DNA of 64,000 bases from Planctomycetota bacterium (GTDB lineage Bacteria; Planctomycetota; Phycisphaerae; UBA1845; PWPN01), in contig JAKPHF010000064.1 in the NCBI GenBank assembly GCA_029550525.1, positions 186,001-250,000 of the forward strand, read 5' to 3'. This document shows, in pieces, positions 53,951 to 62,394 of the stretch. The notes beneath the pieces were generated by a model that saw nothing but the letters and a program-made list of their open reading frames with translations, was not told where the DNA came from and searched no databases. Every line of letters starts with the position of its first letter. The stretch's first letter is position 1. Both the position numbers and the translations under genes were made by a program.

Positions 53951-55276
53951 ATGCGACACTGGTTCCTTTCGACTTCGTTGTTGCTGGCCGGTGTGGTGGC
54001 GTGCGTGTCGCCCGCGTCCGATCCGTCAGCGGCCGGCCCGCCCGAGCCGGTGGAGTTGGCTCGCATCGACGTCGGGAAGAACGTGCCCGTCGTGATGGCG
54101 AAGGATCTGGACGGCGACGGCCTGGACGAATTGATCGTGGCGGATCCGGCCGCGGGTAGCTATCCGCGCAGCGCCGCGGGAAGAGTCCGCGTGCTGTCTG
54201 CGCCCGTCACCTCCGGCGATTGGTCGGAACTGCCGGCGCTGCTCGTGCTGCGAGGCGAGCAGCCGTTCCGCCGCTTCGGATCGGCTCTGGCGGCGGTGGA
54301 TTTGGACGGCGACGGCGTGAGCGACATCGCCTTGCGGGCCGAGACTTCACCGGAAGGCGAGGGCACCGTCTGCGTATTCAGCGGCACGCTGCGCGGCGAC
54401 CGCGGGATGCCCTCGGCGGCGTATCTGACGCTCACCGGGCCGGCCACGCTCGGCCAGGGCATGGTCGCTGTCGACTACGACGGGAACGGCGTCGACGATC
54501 TCGTGGTGTCGTGCCCGCTTCGATCAGAAGTATACGTCGTGCTCGCCCCGCGCTCGGGCCACGTGCACCTGCCCCAAGACGCGGACGCTATTCTCGCGAC
54601 CCAGTCGGGCTCGCTCGGTTGGACGCTGGCTGCCGGCGATTTCGACGGGGATGACGGCTTGGAACTGGCGGTAGCTGAGCCCGCGAGCGACACGATTTAC
54701 GTGGCACCCGTCGGCTTGATGGGCCGGCAGGATATCGACGCGATCGCACGGGCGGTCATCCGGTCAGGCAGTGCCACGGATCATCTCGTGGGAGCCGACG
54801 CGCTGGAGCGCCCGGACGGCGGGGCATGGCTGTTCGTTCGATCCCGGCGCGTGGACGTGACCATGGCCGGCACGCTGTTACTGCTCGACGGCCCGCTGAC
54901 GGGCGAGATGGACGTTCGCAGAGACGCATATATGTCGCTGGAGTACGCGGCGCCGGTGCTCGGCGCCTCTGCGGCCTGGATCCGACCCGGCGGCGATGAT
55001 GGCGACTTCCTCGTCCTTGCGACGCCCGGCCGTTCGAACATTCCTTACAGCAATCTCAAGGGCGGCTTGTGGCTGCTGTCCGTGGACGGTCTGGGGCACG
55101 GCGTTCTGGATCCCCACGCCCTCGGTACCGTCGGCCGGCATCTCCCGCCTCAGCAGTTCGGTCTCGACTGGCTGGCCCGCGATCTGCTGATCGGCCGCCC
55201 GCTCGCGCCGAACACGACCCACCTGATCGCCACCGCCAACGGGGCCGTCGTGGTTCTGGGCTGGCCCGAGCCATGA
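53951..55276 (+). CDS. FG-GAP-repeat exported lipoprotein
   Basis: The 441-residue lipoprotein (Cys18 in VVAC) carries at least four calcium-binding-like FG-GAP/VCBS repeats: DLDGDGLDELIVADP, DLDGDGVSDIAL, DYDGNGVDDLVV and DFDGDDGLELAVAEP. This is an integrin-alpha-like propeller fold that often mediates binding. It lies 15 bp after the matrixin gene on the same strand, so the three exported proteins are likely co-expressed, perhaps as a protease with surface adhesin or scaffold. AATGAGAGG is the nearest Shine-Dalgarno-like sequence. Confidence 0.75.
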   Translation: MRHWFLSTSLLLAGVVACVSPASDPSAAGPPEPVELARIDVGKNVPVVMAKDLDGDGLDELIVADPAAGSYPRSAAGRVRVLSAPVTSGDWSELPALLVLRGEQPFRRFGSALAAVDLDGDGVSDIALRAETSPEGEGTVCVFSGTLRGDRGMPSAAYLTLTGPATLGQGMVAVDYDGNGVDDLVVSCPLRSEVYVVLAPRSGHVHLPQDADAILATQSGSLGWTLAAGDFDGDDGLELAVAEPASDTIYVAPVGLMGRQDIDAIARAVIRSGSATDHLVGADALERPDGGAWLFVRSRRVDVTMAGTLLLLDGPLTGEMDVRRDAYMSLEYAAPVLGASAAWIRPGGDDGDFLVLATPGRSNIPYSNLKGGLWLLSVDGLGHGVLDPHALGTVGRHLPPQQFGLDWLARDLLIGRPLAPNTTHLIATANGAVVVLGWPEP

Positions 55277-55384
55277 CTGAGCTTCCCCTCGTCACGAGCA
55301 GCGCCAAGACAACCAGTCCAACGTAACTCATGACCATTCCGCATCTTACGTTGTCTTGTGCCGCGAGATCCGGTCCAGCGGATC

Positions 55385-55432
55385 TTGACGCGCTCGCTAT
55401 TGGACGTATACTGTATTGCGGTGTAATACGTC
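55385..55432 (+). promoter_or_regulatory. Promoter with overlapping operator dyad
   Basis: TTGACG (55385-55390), 16-nt spacer and TATACT (55407-55412) form a near-consensus promoter. Overlapping the -10 and the start point is a dyad GACGTAT (55403-55409)/ATACGTC (55426-55432), with an inner GTATT/AATAC pair (55413-55417 with 55425-55429). The position is typical of a repressor operator. The downstream gene encodes a His/Cys-rich small protein. Confidence 0.65.
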
Positions 55433-55447
55433 AGGCGCGGTGTACAT

Positions 55448-55732
55448 ATGAGCAGGCGATGGTTGAGTCTGATCCTCGCGACGAGCCTTCTGGCCTGGGC
55501 CAGCGGCTTCCTGCTCGATCTGCATCTGCACCACGAGGGCGAGGAACACGACTCGCAACACTGCGACGTCTGTCTGGTCCTGCTCGCCGGCTGTCGGGCG
55601 GTGGTGGACGAGCCCGATTCGGTCGCTCTGGCCGAGCCGGTTCAGTGGCCGGCAGCGCCGGCGTCCGTACAGGCGGCCCCGGCCCGATATGTTGACCGCG
55701 CCATCGCCCCCCGCGCACCTCCGGTCGGCTGA
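55448..55732 (+). CDS. Small His/Cys-rich exported protein
   Basis: The 94-residue product has an N-terminal hydrophobic segment that could be a signal or anchor. A metal-binding-like cluster follows: H26, H28, H29, H34, H38, C39, C42 (LHLHHEGEEHD...HCDVC). The rest is Ala/Pro-rich. The pattern resembles DUF2946-type periplasmic proteins found near metal-handling genes, but no family is certain. It is expressed from a promoter overlapped by a 7-bp dyad, consistent with regulation, possibly by metal. No metal transporter is adjacent. Confidence 0.65.
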   Translation: MSRRWLSLILATSLLAWASGFLLDLHLHHEGEEHDSQHCDVCLVLLAGCRAVVDEPDSVALAEPVQWPAAPASVQAAPARYVDRAIAPRAPPVG

Positions 55733-55854
55733 TCGCTCCTGTTCCATCGTAGTCCCGTTGCGTTCTTCAACCGCAAGCTGAAGCGGTAAATGCCTTGCGC
55801 TGCGCATCACCGGCGCTGTCGGTGCATGCACGTGCATTGGAACGGAGAGATCCC

Positions 55855-56610
55855 ATGCCCAAACGGCCTGATATGACGCAGGCTCGCGGCTTCACGCTCA
55901 TTGAAGTGCTCGTGGTGGTCGCGATCATCGTTCTGTTAGTGTCGATTCTGCTGCCGTCACTGTCGACGGCCAGAAAACGGGCGCGCGGCTCGGTGTGCCT
56001 GAGCAACATGCGGCAACTGGGCGTCGCCTCGCACATGTACGCGAATGTCTGGAAGGGGGTACTCGTGGATTACGGGCTGGCCCACGACGACCATGTGCAC
56101 GAGTCTGAGGACGAGTCCGAGGCCGAGTCCACGACCTGGGTCAACAGCCTCCGTCGCGAGTACGGCAACAAGCTGGTGACCCGCTGCCCGGAGGACGACA
56201 GTCCCTATTGGACCCAGCCTTACCCGGACACCGAAGAGAAGCGCCGCGTGAGCTACGGCGTTAACGAGTATCTCACCGGACGCATTGACGGTTACGAGCG
56301 ATACCGGCGTCTGGAGGCTATCCGTCGGCCCGCGACCACCATCTTGTTCTGCGAAATGACGCGGAACGGCGAGTATGCCATCTCCGATCACGTTCACCCG
56401 GTCGACTGGGTTGTTAACCCGCGGGTCGAAGCTGCCAAGCAGATCGAACTGGCGCTTCACGTGGAGAAGTCCAACTACGTCTTCGCGGATAGCCACGCCG
56501 AGCCGCACAGGTTCGAGCAGACGTTCCACGTGAAAGGACAGCGGCGCGAAGGGGCCAAGCTGATCATCGACTGGGTCCACAACATGTACGACCCCACGCT
56601 GGCATACTGA
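55855..56610 (+). CDS. Pseudopilin-like protein with prepilin methylation motif
   Basis: The start at 55855 follows GGAGAG by about 5 nt. The 251-residue protein has the prepilin signal GFTLIEV at 12-18 and a hydrophobic helix. A C-terminal segment (EKSNYVFADSHAEPHRF) corresponds roughly to the H-X9-DG region, though the H is not obvious. It is a second member of the family at 3707-4612. The function, if any, in secretion or surface display is unknown. It is the last gene of this plus-strand group. Confidence 0.82.
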   Translation: MPKRPDMTQARGFTLIEVLVVVAIIVLLVSILLPSLSTARKRARGSVCLSNMRQLGVASHMYANVWKGVLVDYGLAHDDHVHESEDESEAESTTWVNSLRREYGNKLVTRCPEDDSPYWTQPYPDTEEKRRVSYGVNEYLTGRIDGYERYRRLEAIRRPATTILFCEMTRNGEYAISDHVHPVDWVVNPRVEAAKQIELALHVEKSNYVFADSHAEPHRFEQTFHVKGQRREGAKLIIDWVHNMYDPTLAY

Positions 56611-57347
56611 TGGGCCGGCGCGGTTCATCTGTATGGCGTGCAAGCAGGTTCGTCTCGAAGCTGCGGCGATCAACAGTCGACGGCGTAGTACATGTTTAAC
56701 GTGCAAGAGATCGACGTGGCTCCGCCCCGAAGGGGCGTAGGTGAGAAGGGGCGTAGGTGAATAGCCGGGCGGCGTAAGCCCCCGGTTCACGCCGGCACCA
56801 GAAATTCCGTTCTACCCTCCGGAAAGAGCCCCGAAGGGGCGACAGAACGCCGTGCGGCACAAGCGATTGCCCAGTCGATCCCAAAGCTTCTGCTGGCGGG
56901 CCGATCCCGGTTGTAACTGTCGCCCCTTCGGGGCTGAGCGTTTTCGGAGGGACGCCCAACGGGGGCTCACGCTCCCGCCTATTGACCATCGCCCCTACGG
57001 GGCGAGATGGAGTCGGACGCTGAATGCGTACTACGCCCCCGTCTACTGACCTTCGCCCCTGCGGGGCGAGAAGGTGCCGCACGCTGAACACGTACTCGGG
57101 GCGAACGCAGGACACACGCCGGACCAAGTACGACGCTACCGGCGATCAAAAAACGGCGAAAAAACACAACCGCTAAACACGTACTGGGCGTGAGCCCACG
57201 GACCGCTGGCTCTCAGAAAACTATCCGCTGGCAGGATAAGGGGAGCGAAGCGGCCCTCAGCTTGCGTCGATCCGCTTGCGATGAACATGTACATCAGCCG
57301 GAGGTCTGGCTTATAGCCTATAGCCTATAGCTTTAATGGCTCACAGC
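56611..57347. repeat. Spacer with GC-rich palindromes
   Basis: The 737-nt gap carries AGCCCCGAAGGGGCGACAG (56827-56845), whose exact inverse complement is at 56917-56935. Further dyads include CGCCCCTACGGGGCG (56990-57004) and CGCCCCTGCGGGGCG (57054-57068). GGGCGTGAGCCCACGGACCG at about 57187 recurs at 22479. Similar GAAGGGGCGTAGGTGA units occur in pairs at 56724-56760. No gene is visible. It is probably a cluster of REP-type elements. Confidence 0.75.
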
Positions 57348-57356
57348 TCACAGCTG
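57308..57356. repeat. TATAGCC/CTCACAG heptamer array at the surE end
   Basis: Units TATAGCC, TATAGCC, TATAGCT, CTCACAG, CTCACAG run into the end of surE; the surE stop codon lies inside a unit. Same family as the 18811 array. Confidence 0.6.
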
Positions 57357-58100
57357 TTTACTCAACTGTTCGAGCCGGGCGTATTGCGTCATGTCGAACT
57401 GCAGGGGCGTGAGGCTGATGTAGCGCTCCTCGATGGCGTCGAGATCGCTTTGGACGTTGGTCTTGGCTCCGGTGAAGTCTTCGCAAAGCAGCCAGTAATA
57501 ATCGCGGCCGTCCGGGGCGCTGTGGCGGGCGAAGCGGTCTTCCATGACGCGGGTGGCCATGGGCACGACGCGAATTCCCCGCGGATCGCCGGGCGTGAGG
57601 TCGGGGACGTTGATATTGATCAGTTCACCGGGGGCCAGACCCAGGTCCAGCAACCTGCGGATGATGGGCAGGACCAATCGGGCCGCCCGTTGGAAATCAC
57701 GAGTGTCTCCCTGCTTCAGCGAGACGGCAATCGCGGGGAAGCCGAGCAGGGCGCCCTCGGCTGCCGCGGCGACGGTGCCCGAGTAGAGCACGTTGATGGC
57801 GACGTTCGCTCCGTCGTTGATCCCGCTGACGACCAGATCGGGCGGCTCGGGCAGCAACTCGCGGACGGCCAGCTTGACGCAGTCGGCAGGGCGGCCCTCC
57901 ACGCTGTAGCCGATGAACGCGTCCCGGACGTGGACCTTGCGAACCGCCACCGGTCCGTTCACGGTGATGCCGTGGGCGGCGGCCGACTGCGGTGAGTCGG
58001 GCGCGACTACGTGCACGGTGCCGAGCGAAGTCAATTCCTGACGCAGGGCGGCCAGACCCGGCGCGGTGATTCCATCGTCGTTGCTGAGGAGAATTTGCAT
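57348..58100 (-). CDS. surE: 5'/3'-nucleotidase SurE
   Basis: SurE removes phosphate from nucleotides and is linked to stationary-phase survival. The 250-residue protein has the SurE signature MQILLSNDDGITAPG at the N terminus with metal ligands Asp8 and Asp9, then SGINDGANVAINVLYSGTVAAA. The start at 58100 has no Shine-Dalgarno but lies 9 nt downstream of TATAAT, indicating a very short or absent leader. The C-terminal 30 residues reach into a heptamer repeat array. It is downstream of otsAB on the same strand. Confidence 0.95.
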   Translation of the reverse strand: MQILLSNDDGITAPGLAALRQELTSLGTVHVVAPDSPQSAAAHGITVNGPVAVRKVHVRDAFIGYSVEGRPADCVKLAVRELLPEPPDLVVSGINDGANVAINVLYSGTVAAAAEGALLGFPAIAVSLKQGDTRDFQRAARLVLPIIRRLLDLGLAPGELININVPDLTPGDPRGIRVVPMATRVMEDRFARHSAPDGRDYYWLLCEDFTGAKTNVQSDLDAIEERYISLTPLQFDMTQYARLEQLSKQL

Positions 58101-58109
58101 AGGGGGGTC

Positions 58110-58115
58110 ATTATA
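58110..58115 (-). promoter_or_regulatory. -10 box upstream of surE
   Basis: On the minus strand a perfect TATAAT ends 9 nt before the surE ATG; the -35 region (TTCTCG-like, 17 nt away) is weak. Confidence 0.5.
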
Positions 58116-58144
58116 GCCCGCGCATCGCGGGGCGAGAATGCGAA

Positions 58145-58223
58145 GCAGGGCAGGGGTTGGGGGCGAGGGACTGGGGGCTGGGGAAAAACGGATGGGGGGC
58201 GGGCGTCTCGCCCGCCTCAAATC
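58145..58223. repeat. G-rich repeat units followed by a REP-like palindrome
   Basis: Units such as GGGGGCGAGGGACTGGGGGCTGGGG (given as GGGACTGGGGGCTGGGG at 58167-58183) precede GGGGGGCGGGCGTCTCGCCC (58194-58213). The latter continues CGCCT and is identical to 1111-1134. It lies between otsAB and surE. Confidence 0.7.
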
Positions 58224-58241
58224 GCACTTGCCGGTCGTCGC

Positions 58242-60416
58242 TTACAGCAGGCGTCGCAGGAATGCGCGAGCATCGGTGTAGGTGGGCAGGCGATGGCGCG
58301 CCTGCGTCACCTTGTAGCCGACCTGGATGGCGCAGCCTTTGGGCAGGACTGCGGCGAACATGTCCTCGTCGGTACGGTCGTCGCCGAGCGCAACCGCCCG
58401 GCCCTCAAAATGCTCTCCGAGAATCCGGTGGACCGCCACTCCTTTGTTCACGCCCTGGAACCGCACTTCGACCACTTTGTCGCCCGGCAGCACTTGCAGC
58501 GGCAGATTGGCCAGCGTCTCCGTCAGGTGAGCCCGCAGCTCGTGAGCCTGAAACAGTCCGAAGTCCACGTCACAATTGCGATAGTGCCAGGCAATCGAGG
58601 TGGTCTTGGTCTCGACGAATGAGCCGGGCGTGCGTTCGGCAAAAGCGCCCATGATCTGGATGACCTGCTCGCGCCATTCGGTGTCCAACTCGGTGATCGC
58701 GGTCCACTCGCCCGCGGGCGAGCGAATCCAGTAGCCGTGCTCGGCGGACAGACCGATGGGCAGATGGGCGAACCATTTCTCCAGGTCGGCCCGCATGCGC
58801 CCGCTCATCAGGTAGACACGGATTCGCGGATGACGGCCCAGGGCTTCGAGCAACTCGTACAGGTCGGCGTCGGGTCCGGCCATCTCGGGGAAGGGGGCGA
58901 ACGGCACGAGCGTACCGTCGTAGTCGAGGAACAACCAGATTGGGTCGGCCTCTCGCAGTTGGCCGACCAGCCGGTCGAGGGCGGGGCCGCGAAGGAGTAG
59001 CGGACGCGGAGTCTGCTCGGTCGAACCGACTTGCTCGAGGGCGTGCAGGAACGATCGACACCAGTCGTGCACGTCGCGTTCGAAGATTCGCTCGCGCATG
59101 GCTCGCATTCGCCGCTTCCGCTCGTCGGGCGCCATCTGCAGTGCCTGCTTGAACGCGGCGGCCATCTTGTCGAGATCGTAGGGATTGACGCGCAGCGCTT
59201 CGCCAAGCTCGGCGGCAGCCCCGGCGAACTCGCTCAGGATCAGGACGCCGTCCTCGTCGGTGCGGCTGGCGCAGAACTCCTTGGCCACCAGGTTCAGGCC
59301 GTCGCGCAGCGGCGTGACGGTCATGACGTCGGCCGCGCGATACAACGCGACCACTTCATCCCGCCGGAGTGAGCGGTACATGCTGTGGATGGGCACGGAC
59401 GTCGGCGTGGCGAAGCGGCTGTTGATGCGTCCGAGCAACTCCTCGACCCGCCGTCGCAGCGTCTGGTACGACCCGATGGCGTCGCGGCTGGGCACCGCCA
59501 CCTGCACGAGCCGAACCTGATCCTGCAATTCGGGCGAGGTCTCCAGAAGGCGTTCAAACGCAAGAAGCCGGCGGGGGATGCCTTTCGTGTAGTCCAGTCG
59601 ATCGACGGCGACGAACAGCTTGCGGGGGTGCGGATCGTGGCGGATCTGCGCGGCCGCTTGCAGGACGTCGGGGTTGTCGGCCAGGGCGGCGAACTCGCGG
59701 GCGTCGATGCCCATCGGAAACGCCCCCAGGCGGACGCGCCGGCCTTCGAAATCCACGCTGTCCATCCGCGCTTCCACGCCCAGGAGGCGCAGAACGGAAC
59801 TGGCAAAGTGCCGCATGTAGCTGTGCGTGTGGAAGCCGATCAAATCGGCCCCCAACAGGCCACGAAGCACCACCTCTCTCCAGGGCAGGATGCGAAACAC
59901 CTCCGACGACGGCCACGGAATGTGCAGGAAGAAGCCGATCTTCGCATCGGGGATTTGATCCCGCAGCATGTGCGGCACGAGCATCAGGTGATAGTCGTGG
60001 ACCCAGACGACGTCGCCCGGCTCGTAGGCGGACGCGAGCAGATCGGCTACTCGCTCGTTGACCTGGTGATACGCGTCGAAATCCTTGGAGTCGATGCTGA
60101 CCTTGTCGATCTGGTAATGGCACAGCGGCCAGAAAACGCTGTTGGAAAAACCTTCATAGTAGCGGTGATATTCCTGCTCGGACAACTGCAGGGGCACGGT
60201 GCGCAGTTCGGCCAGCTTTCGCTCGACGTCGGCCCGCTGGACGGCGGTGAGTTTCGACATGTCGCCGGGCCAGCCGAACCACAAGCCATCGCCCTTTTGA
60301 TGAGGACCCCACAGTCCGGTCGCCAGTCCGCCGGGGCTGGGTTTCACCGAGACGCGGCCTCTCTCCAGTTTGACGGTGACGGGCAGGCGATTGGAAGCGA
60401 GCAGCAGCCTGGACAT
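58242..60416 (-). CDS. otsAB: Bifunctional trehalose-6-phosphate synthase/phosphatase (OtsA-OtsB fusion)
   Basis: The 724-residue protein joins a GT20 synthase (about 1-470, with [30 protein letters not shown] and [12 protein letters not shown]) to a HAD phosphatase. The phosphatase has motif I D498-Y-D500-G-T and a [10 protein letters not shown] motif. The enzyme makes trehalose from UDP-glucose and glucose-6-phosphate in one chain. ATG 60416 has no Shine-Dalgarno but is 7 nt after TAAGAT, with TTGGAC 18 nt further, so I set the start there; the longer frame adds 21 residues. Trehalose protects against osmotic and drying stress. Confidence 0.95.
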   Translation of the reverse strand: MSRLLLASNRLPVTVKLERGRVSVKPSPGGLATGLWGPHQKGDGLWFGWPGDMSKLTAVQRADVERKLAELRTVPLQLSEQEYHRYYEGFSNSVFWPLCHYQIDKVSIDSKDFDAYHQVNERVADLLASAYEPGDVVWVHDYHLMLVPHMLRDQIPDAKIGFFLHIPWPSSEVFRILPWREVVLRGLLGADLIGFHTHSYMRHFASSVLRLLGVEARMDSVDFEGRRVRLGAFPMGIDAREFAALADNPDVLQAAAQIRHDPHPRKLFVAVDRLDYTKGIPRRLLAFERLLETSPELQDQVRLVQVAVPSRDAIGSYQTLRRRVEELLGRINSRFATPTSVPIHSMYRSLRRDEVVALYRAADVMTVTPLRDGLNLVAKEFCASRTDEDGVLILSEFAGAAAELGEALRVNPYDLDKMAAAFKQALQMAPDERKRRMRAMRERIFERDVHDWCRSFLHALEQVGSTEQTPRPLLLRGPALDRLVGQLREADPIWLFLDYDGTLVPFAPFPEMAGPDADLYELLEALGRHPRIRVYLMSGRMRADLEKWFAHLPIGLSAEHGYWIRSPAGEWTAITELDTEWREQVIQIMGAFAERTPGSFVETKTTSIAWHYRNCDVDFGLFQAHELRAHLTETLANLPLQVLPGDKVVEVRFQGVNKGVAVHRILGEHFEGRAVALGDDRTDEDMFAAVLPKGCAIQVGYKVTQARHRLPTYTDARAFLRRLL

Positions 60417-60423
60417 ACGTTCA

Positions 60424-60453
60424 ATCTTAGGCGACAAACCCACGGGTGTCCAA
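60424..60453 (-). promoter_or_regulatory. Promoter of otsAB (leaderless)
   Basis: On the minus strand TTGGAC (60448-60453), 18-nt spacer, TAAGAT (60424-60429), then 7 nt to the ATG at 60416. Confidence 0.7.
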
Positions 60454-60543
60454 TTGGCACGACTTGTGCCTGCCGGCATGTGACAGTCGGCCGAAACCGA
60501 TGAAGATGGGAATCCGCCACTCCAAGTTTGTGACTTAATTATG

Positions 60544-61359
60544 TCACTTGTGCGCGAGTGCGACTAGAGCGGGAACGATGTCGCCGGCTTTGCCGCGCAG
60601 GCAAATGTCACCTGTGCACGCATCCGGGCCGACCTCGATTACCGTGGCGCCTGCCGCGCGGGCTTGGGAGGGCAGCATGGCCGCGGGCATGACCGTGCGC
60701 GAGGTTCCGATGCTGAGAACACAGTCGCAGGCTTCGGCGGCCTCCATTGCCTGCGACCAGTCGGGCTCGGCCATGGCGTCGCCGAACAGGACGATCCGCG
60801 GCCGGTACGTGCCTCGCGGCCGCAGGCCGGCCATCGGTCGAATTGCCCAAGGCAGCAGGACGCTCCGCGCGGGTTGATCGGTCATTCGGCGCAGCCGGGC
60901 CACGATCGTCCGCAGATCGTCGCGGGTCAGCCGGCGGACGAGCTGGCCCGTGCGGTCCACCACTTCGAGCAGTGTGCCATGGACCTGCAGGACGCGGCTG
61001 CTGCCGGCCTCCTGGTGGAGCCCGTCGATATTCTGCGTGACGACCGTCACACGCGTGTGCTTTTCCAGCGCGGCCACGGCTGCATGGGCGGCGTTGGGGC
61101 GTGCCTCGGCGAGCGGTTCGAGCAGGGCAATCAGGAAGCGAGCCAACCGGCCGGGGGACTTGGCGGCCACGGCCATGATGCCCTGCCAGGTGGCGAACTG
61201 ATCGGGCGGGAACTCCGTCCACAATCCGGCGGCGTCGCGGAACGTCGGGATGCCGCTTTCCGCCGAGATCCCCGCGCCGGTAAAGACCACCACGTGGCGC
61301 GCGCTGCGCAACCAGTCGGCGGCCTCTTTCAACCTGTCGCTATCCGTTTCGTCCGCCAT
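60544..61359 (-). CDS. Sir2-family NAD-dependent deacylase lacking zinc cysteines
   Basis: The 271-residue protein has the sirtuin NAD-binding and catalytic motifs FTGAGISAESGIPTFR (26-41), TQNIDGLHQEAG (108-119) and the catalytic His127 (VHG). LFGDAM and IGTSRTVMPAA follow. Between residues 128 and 192, where sirtuins normally hold two C-x2-C zinc pairs, there is no cysteine at all. Either the small domain folds without zinc or activity differs. The ATG at 61359 follows GGGATC by few bases and also a promoter-like TATGCC 10 nt before. Divergent from the sulfotransferase. Confidence 0.85.
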   Translation of the reverse strand: MADETDSDRLKEAADWLRSARHVVVFTGAGISAESGIPTFRDAAGLWTEFPPDQFATWQGIMAVAAKSPGRLARFLIALLEPLAEARPNAAHAAVAALEKHTRVTVVTQNIDGLHQEAGSSRVLQVHGTLLEVVDRTGQLVRRLTRDDLRTIVARLRRMTDQPARSVLLPWAIRPMAGLRPRGTYRPRIVLFGDAMAEPDWSQAMEAAEACDCVLSIGTSRTVMPAAMLPSQARAAGATVIEVGPDACTGDICLRGKAGDIVPALVALAHK

Positions 61360-61369
61360 GATCCCGCAT

Positions 61370-61398
61370 GGCATACCCCAACCGGACATCGTTGGCAA
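61370..61398 (-). promoter_or_regulatory. Possible promoter of the sirtuin gene
   Basis: TTGCCA (61393-61398), 17-nt spacer, TATGCC (61370-61375), then 10 nt to the ATG on the minus strand. Confidence 0.4.
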
Positions 61399-61624
61399 CC
61401 GCTTCGAGTGCCGGAGACGGCAAACCCGGTGAGACCAAACGGGACGCCCGGAGACGCGGTGAACGCGGTTTCACAGCGCCGTGCCATGCCCTCGTTGCCG
61501 AGCGGGCGTGTTGCTGCTACGCTGTGGACCGTGTGATCTTCGCCGTCGCGTCGATCATCCATTGACCATCGCGCCGGCCCGTGGATCAGACCGGTCAGGC
61601 TGGCAACAGAGGATTCGTGAGCCT

Positions 61625-62197
61625 ATGGAGAGGAACTTCGTCACCATCGTTTCGGGGCTTCCGCGTTCGGGGACGTCGATGATGATGCGGATGATCGATG
61701 AGGGCGGCATCCCAGCGCTGACCGACAACATTCGCAAGCCCGACGTGGACAATCCCAAGGGCTACTACGAATTCGAGCCGGTCAAGAAAACCAAGCAGGA
61801 TCCTTCCTGGCTCCAGCAGGCTCCCGGCAAGGTGGTCAAGATGGTCCATCTGCTGTTGCTGGACCTGCCCAAGAGCGGCTATGAGTACCGCGTGATTTTC
61901 ATGCGGCGGCGCCTGGAGGAAGTCATCAAGTCGCAGAACGTCATGCTGGAGCACAAGGGCAAGGCCAATCAGACGCTGCGCGACGACCAGGTGATGGCCC
62001 TGTTCCGCCAGCAGATCAAGGAAGTCTGCGAGTACATGGACGCCAACCCGCAGTTCAAGTACCTGGAAGTGGATTACAACCAGCTGCTGGCTGACCCCAC
62101 GCCGTGGGTCAAGAGCGTCTCGGAGTTCCTGGGCGGGCTGGACACCGCCAAGATGCTCGAAGTCGTCGATCCGTCGCTCTATCGCCAGCGGGTCTGA
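61625..62197 (+). CDS. Sulfotransferase-like protein
   Basis: The 190-residue protein has the 5'-phosphosulfate-binding loop GLPRSGTSMMMRM (11-23) typical of PAPS-dependent sulfotransferases. It also has a YEFEPVKKTKQ segment and a late FMRRRLEEVIKSQN that could form the 3'-phosphate site. It may sulfate a carbohydrate, lipid or protein; bacteria use few such enzymes, but planctomycetes have many sulfatase and sulfotransferase genes. The ATG at 61625 has no strong ribosome-binding site; the frame continues 48 codons upstream without support. Confidence 0.8.
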   Translation: MERNFVTIVSGLPRSGTSMMMRMIDEGGIPALTDNIRKPDVDNPKGYYEFEPVKKTKQDPSWLQQAPGKVVKMVHLLLLDLPKSGYEYRVIFMRRRLEEVIKSQNVMLEHKGKANQTLRDDQVMALFRQQIKEVCEYMDANPQFKYLEVDYNQLLADPTPWVKSVSEFLGGLDTAKMLEVVDPSLYRQRV

Positions 62198-62394
62198 CGG
62201 TGGCTCGCGACCAGAACTGAAGACGGACCGGCGGCGAACAGGTCCGATAGTTCCCCTGTCATAGCCCCTGGGACGCCGCCTTCATGTGCCACGGTGGTCG
62301 GCTCTCCGGCTGATGACCGCCTCACCGCACGCGCATGTATCGTATGCTCCTGGCTGATCCGGCCTCGCCGCCGGTAGTTGAGCAGGAGCTACGC

